The notes under the pieces are model-generated. The model saw only the letters and a program-made list of their open reading frames with translations. It did not search any database and had not been told where the DNA came from. The position numbers were made by a program, and so were the translations under genes. Of a stretch of 15,455 nucleotides of DNA, positions 14,107 to 15,455 are shown piece by piece. Each line of letters begins with the position of its first letter. Position 1 is the first letter of the stretch. This DNA is from JBFHRB01 sp041591915. Lineage in GTDB: Bacteria > Actinomycetota > Nitriliruptoria > Nitriliruptorales > Nitriliruptoraceae. The stretch spans positions 1 through 15,455 of the forward strand of contig JBFHRB010000047.1 of NCBI GenBank assembly GCA_041591915.1. Direction: 5' to 3'.

Positions 14107-15122
14107 CCCGTCGGGTCGCCCGTCAGCACGTCGGTCGACACGACCTCGCCGCGGAGCGGGTCGAACACGCCGTAGCGCGAGTCGACCTCGACGACGGCCT
14201 CGTCGTTGATGCGCTGGAAGAAGTCCTGCTGGGCGGCCTGGGCCTCCTCGCGGACGACCTCGTCGCGGAGGCTGTCCCGCGCGTCGGCGAACGACGTGGT
14301 CTGGAACTCGTCGACCCGGATGATGTGGAAGCCGAACTGGGTCTCGACCGGCCCGATGAGCTCGCCGACGTCGGCGTTCCACACCGCGTCGTCGAACTCG
14401 GGGACGAACTGCCCCCGGGCGTTGAAGCCGAGGTCGCCACCCTGCTCGCCGCTGAAGGTGTCCACGGACCGCTCGATCGCGAGCTCGGCGAAGTCGGCGC
14501 CGCCCTCGAGGAGGCCGAGGATCTCGTTGGCCTCCTCCTCGGTCTCGACGAGGATGTGGGCCGACTTCGCCGTGCGGTAGTTGCTGTCCAGGCGCTGGTC
14601 GTACAACTCCCGCAGCCGGCCATCGGAGACGTCGATCTCGGCGGAGAACTGCTCGACGAGCTTGTCCTGCAGGACGATGGCCCGCAGCTGGTCGTAGGCC
14701 TCGTCGACCGTGAACCCGAGGTCGGCGATGGTCTGCAGCAGCGCCTCCTCGCTCCCGGCGAAGATGGTCTCCTGCTCCCAGCGCTCGTCGAGCTCCTCGT
14801 CGGTGACGTCGAGGCCGAGGTCCGCGGCACCCTGGCGCACGATCTCGGTGCGGATCATCTGCGTGAGGACCTGGCGCTGGAGGTCCGCGACCTGCTCGGG
14901 CTCGACCGACGTCCCCCCTGCGGTCGCCGTGTTCACCTGCGCTCGCACGAGCCGCTCGAACAGCTCGGCGTCGATCGGCAGGCCGTTCACGGTCGCCGCG
15001 GCGCCCGCGGGCACCGCGGACGTGCAGGCGGTCAGCACGAGTGCGAGGACGGCCACCAGGAGGCCGAGGGAGGACTTGCGCAAGGCGACACCGATCCGGG
15101 ACGGGTGCGGTTGATCGGCCAC
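14103..15122 (-). CDS. SurA/PrsA-like peptidyl-prolyl isomerase lipoprotein
   Basis: The product has 339 residues from GTG 15120-15122; no ribosome site is seen, but a TACACT -10 box lies 15 nt upstream, giving a very short leader. A basic n-region (R9-K16), a hydrophobic stretch and the lipobox LTAC (cysteine C33) mark it as a lipoprotein. Residues about 45-165 form the helical SurA N-terminal chaperone domain (VNGLPIDAELFERLV; QVLTQMIRTEIVRQ). Residues about 186-270 form a PPIC/parvulin rotamase domain (SAHILVETEEEA; SGEQGGDLGF; FVPEFDDAVW; TQFGFHIIRVDEF). It should help fold exported proteins outside the membrane, for example wall enzymes. The following mazG overlaps by 4 nt. Both SurA and PrsA names fit; the lipid anchor favours a PrsA-like mode. 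Confidence 0.93.
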   Translation of the reverse strand: MADQPHPSRIGVALRKSSLGLLVAVLALVLTACTSAVPAGAAATVNGLPIDAELFERLVRAQVNTATAGGTSVEPEQVADLQRQVLTQMIRTEIVRQGAADLGLDVTDEELDERWEQETIFAGSEEALLQTIADLGFTVDEAYDQLRAIVLQDKLVEQFSAEIDVSDGRLRELYDQRLDSNYRTAKSAHILVETEEEANEILGLLEGGADFAELAIERSVDTFSGEQGGDLGFNARGQFVPEFDDAVWNADVGELIGPVETQFGFHIIRVDEFQTTSFADARDSLRDEVVREEAQAAQQDFFQRINDEAVVEVDSRYGVFDPLRGEVVSTDVLTGDPTG

Positions 15123-15137
15123 GTCGGGCCGGCGCGG

Positions 15138-15143
15138 AGTGTA
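15138..15143 (-). promoter_or_regulatory. -10 box for the SurA-like - mazG unit
   Basis: On the minus strand TACACT (15138-15143) lies 15 nt before the GTG start, predicting a 5' leader of about 8 nt, consistent with the missing ribosome site. The region upstream is extremely GC-rich and no -35 is obvious. Confidence 0.4.
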
Positions 15144-15161
15144 CCGGTGGGGCCCGGGCGG

Positions 15162-15190
15162 CCCGGGGTCGCGCGCGCTCGCGACCCGGG
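15162..15190 (-). terminator. Strong GC hairpin downstream of mfd
   Basis: Arms CCCGGGGTCGCG (15162-15173) and CGCGACCCGGG (15180-15190) pair over 11 bp with one bulged G and a 6-nt loop. It lies after both mfd-tail copies and before the promoter of the next unit, so it probably separates mfd from the lipoprotein-mazG transcript. There is no T tract. Confidence 0.55.
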
Positions 15191-15197
15191 AGCCGGC

Positions 15198-15281
15198 TCA
15201 GCGCGCCGGCTTGCCCAGTAACTCGCGCGCGAGGGCAGGTCAGCGCGTCGGCTTGCCCAGTACCTCGCGCAGGGTCTTCGC
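15198..15281 (-). repeat. Diverged 42-bp tandem duplication of the mfd 3' end
   Basis: Units 15198-15239 and 15240-15281 begin identically at a stop codon (TCA on plus) and match at 29 of the first 31 positions, then diverge. The unit of 42 bp equals 14 codons, so the downstream copy is in frame with mfd. It would encode LARELLGKPAR-stop, against mfd's own TLREVLGKPTR-stop. Confidence 0.75.
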
Positions 15282-15455
15282 CGTCCAGGCCACGAGGTCG
15301 TCGGCGTCGGCCGGGACGGGCACGAGCAGCTCGCGCGTCCCGGACCGCCACTCGGCGTTGCGGCGGTGGTGGCGGTAGAGCCGGACCTGCTGCGACTCGC
15401 TGAGGTCGACGGGTCGGACGCGCAGGGTCGTCCGCGGCCTGTTCTTCAGCGTGAC
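15240..15455 (-). CDS. mfd: Transcription-repair coupling factor Mfd, C-terminal end (partial)
   Basis: The last 71 codons of a minus-strand gene enter from the right edge and stop at TGA 15240-15242. The motif RVRPVDLSESQQVRLYRHHR, then LLVPVP and a final helix LVAWTAKTLREVLGKPTR, matches the C-terminal tail of actinobacterial Mfd (compare the mycobacterial PLTLPDSAQVRLKRMYPGA and VPIPRAG). Mfd removes RNA polymerase stalled at DNA lesions and recruits UvrA. Its position upstream of mazG and eno matches the actinobacterial order. The helicase and UvrA-binding domains lie outside the window, so the call rests on the tail and context. Confidence 0.85.
   Translation of the reverse strand, partial: VTLKNRPRTTLRVRPVDLSESQQVRLYRHHRRNAEWRSGTRELLVPVPADADDLVAWTAKTLREVLGKPTR

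Noticed and set aside
12124..14175. Long plus-strand open frame of 683 codons opposite eno, the zinc-ribbon gene and mazG
   Set aside because: It is antisense to well-supported genes, its composition is Arg/Gly/Val/Asp-rich without domains, and long antisense frames are expected at this GC content.
14107..15351. N-terminal extension of the mazG frame, giving a 795-codon open frame
   Set aside because: The upstream part is an out-of-frame reading of the lipoprotein gene and mfd tail. MazG similarity begins at ATG 14106, which has the ATGA overlap.
1..15455. Mobile element, prophage, CRISPR array, tRNA or rRNA
   Set aside because: No transposase or integrase motifs, no regularly spaced repeats, and no cloverleaf or rRNA signature seen on either strand.

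Overview
The window is very GC-rich with strong G/C third-position bias. Several genes start with GTG and some mRNAs look leaderless. The order mfd - SurA-like lipoprotein - mazG - zinc-ribbon protein - eno - ftsB - DUF501 - ppx follows the block known from Actinomycetota (in Mycobacterium tuberculosis mfd, mazG, lpqU, eno, Rv1024, DUF501, ppx2). An M23 peptidase carrying CWB2 cell-wall-binding repeats suggests, by inference only, a deep-branching actinobacterium of the Nitriliruptoria/Euzebya/Egibacter type. I see no mobile element, CRISPR array, tRNA or rRNA; this looks like chromosomal core DNA.

Layout, left to right. 1-827 (minus, partial): CoA-pyrophosphatase Nudix domain fused in frame to the start of a YjeF_N NAD(P)H-hydrate epimerase domain. 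953-1360 (minus): SnoaL-like protein. 1438-3258 (minus): cytoplasmic GH13 maltodextrin hydrolase. 3307-5694 (minus): exported M23 peptidase with CWB2 repeats split by two Ig-like modules. 5871-7512 (minus): DUF501-ppx pair with an 8-nt overlap and an apparently leaderless start. 7513-7767: divergent intergenic region with a promoter and a clear inverted-repeat operator. 7768-8895 (plus): diiron ferritin-like protein. 9053-10360 (plus): orphan membrane histidine kinase, converging on 10377-10898 (minus) ftsB. 10911-12206 (minus): eno, with a repeat-bearing promoter. 12340-12918 (minus): zinc-ribbon protein of unknown role. 12964-14106 (minus): mazG, overlapping by 4 nt the SurA-like lipoprotein gene (14103-15122). 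15240-15455 (minus): C-terminal end of mfd, followed by a diverged tandem copy of its own last codons.

How the genes fit together. The right part is a housekeeping set: transcription-coupled repair (Mfd), NTP-pool cleaning (MazG), envelope folding (SurA-like), glycolysis (enolase), cell division (FtsB) and polyphosphate/ppGpp metabolism (Ppx). The left part adds metabolite repair (CoA and NADHX), maltodextrin use and wall remodelling. The conserved block is interrupted between ftsB and DUF501 by two plus-strand genes, the diiron protein and the histidine kinase. The diiron gene has the most clearly controlled promoter in the window. No strongly novel defence or mobile system is visible. The most interesting items are the Nudix-YjeF fusion, the operator-controlled diiron protein within the core block, the split CWB2 protein, and the duplicated mfd tail. 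No intergenic stretch exceeds about 255 bases.
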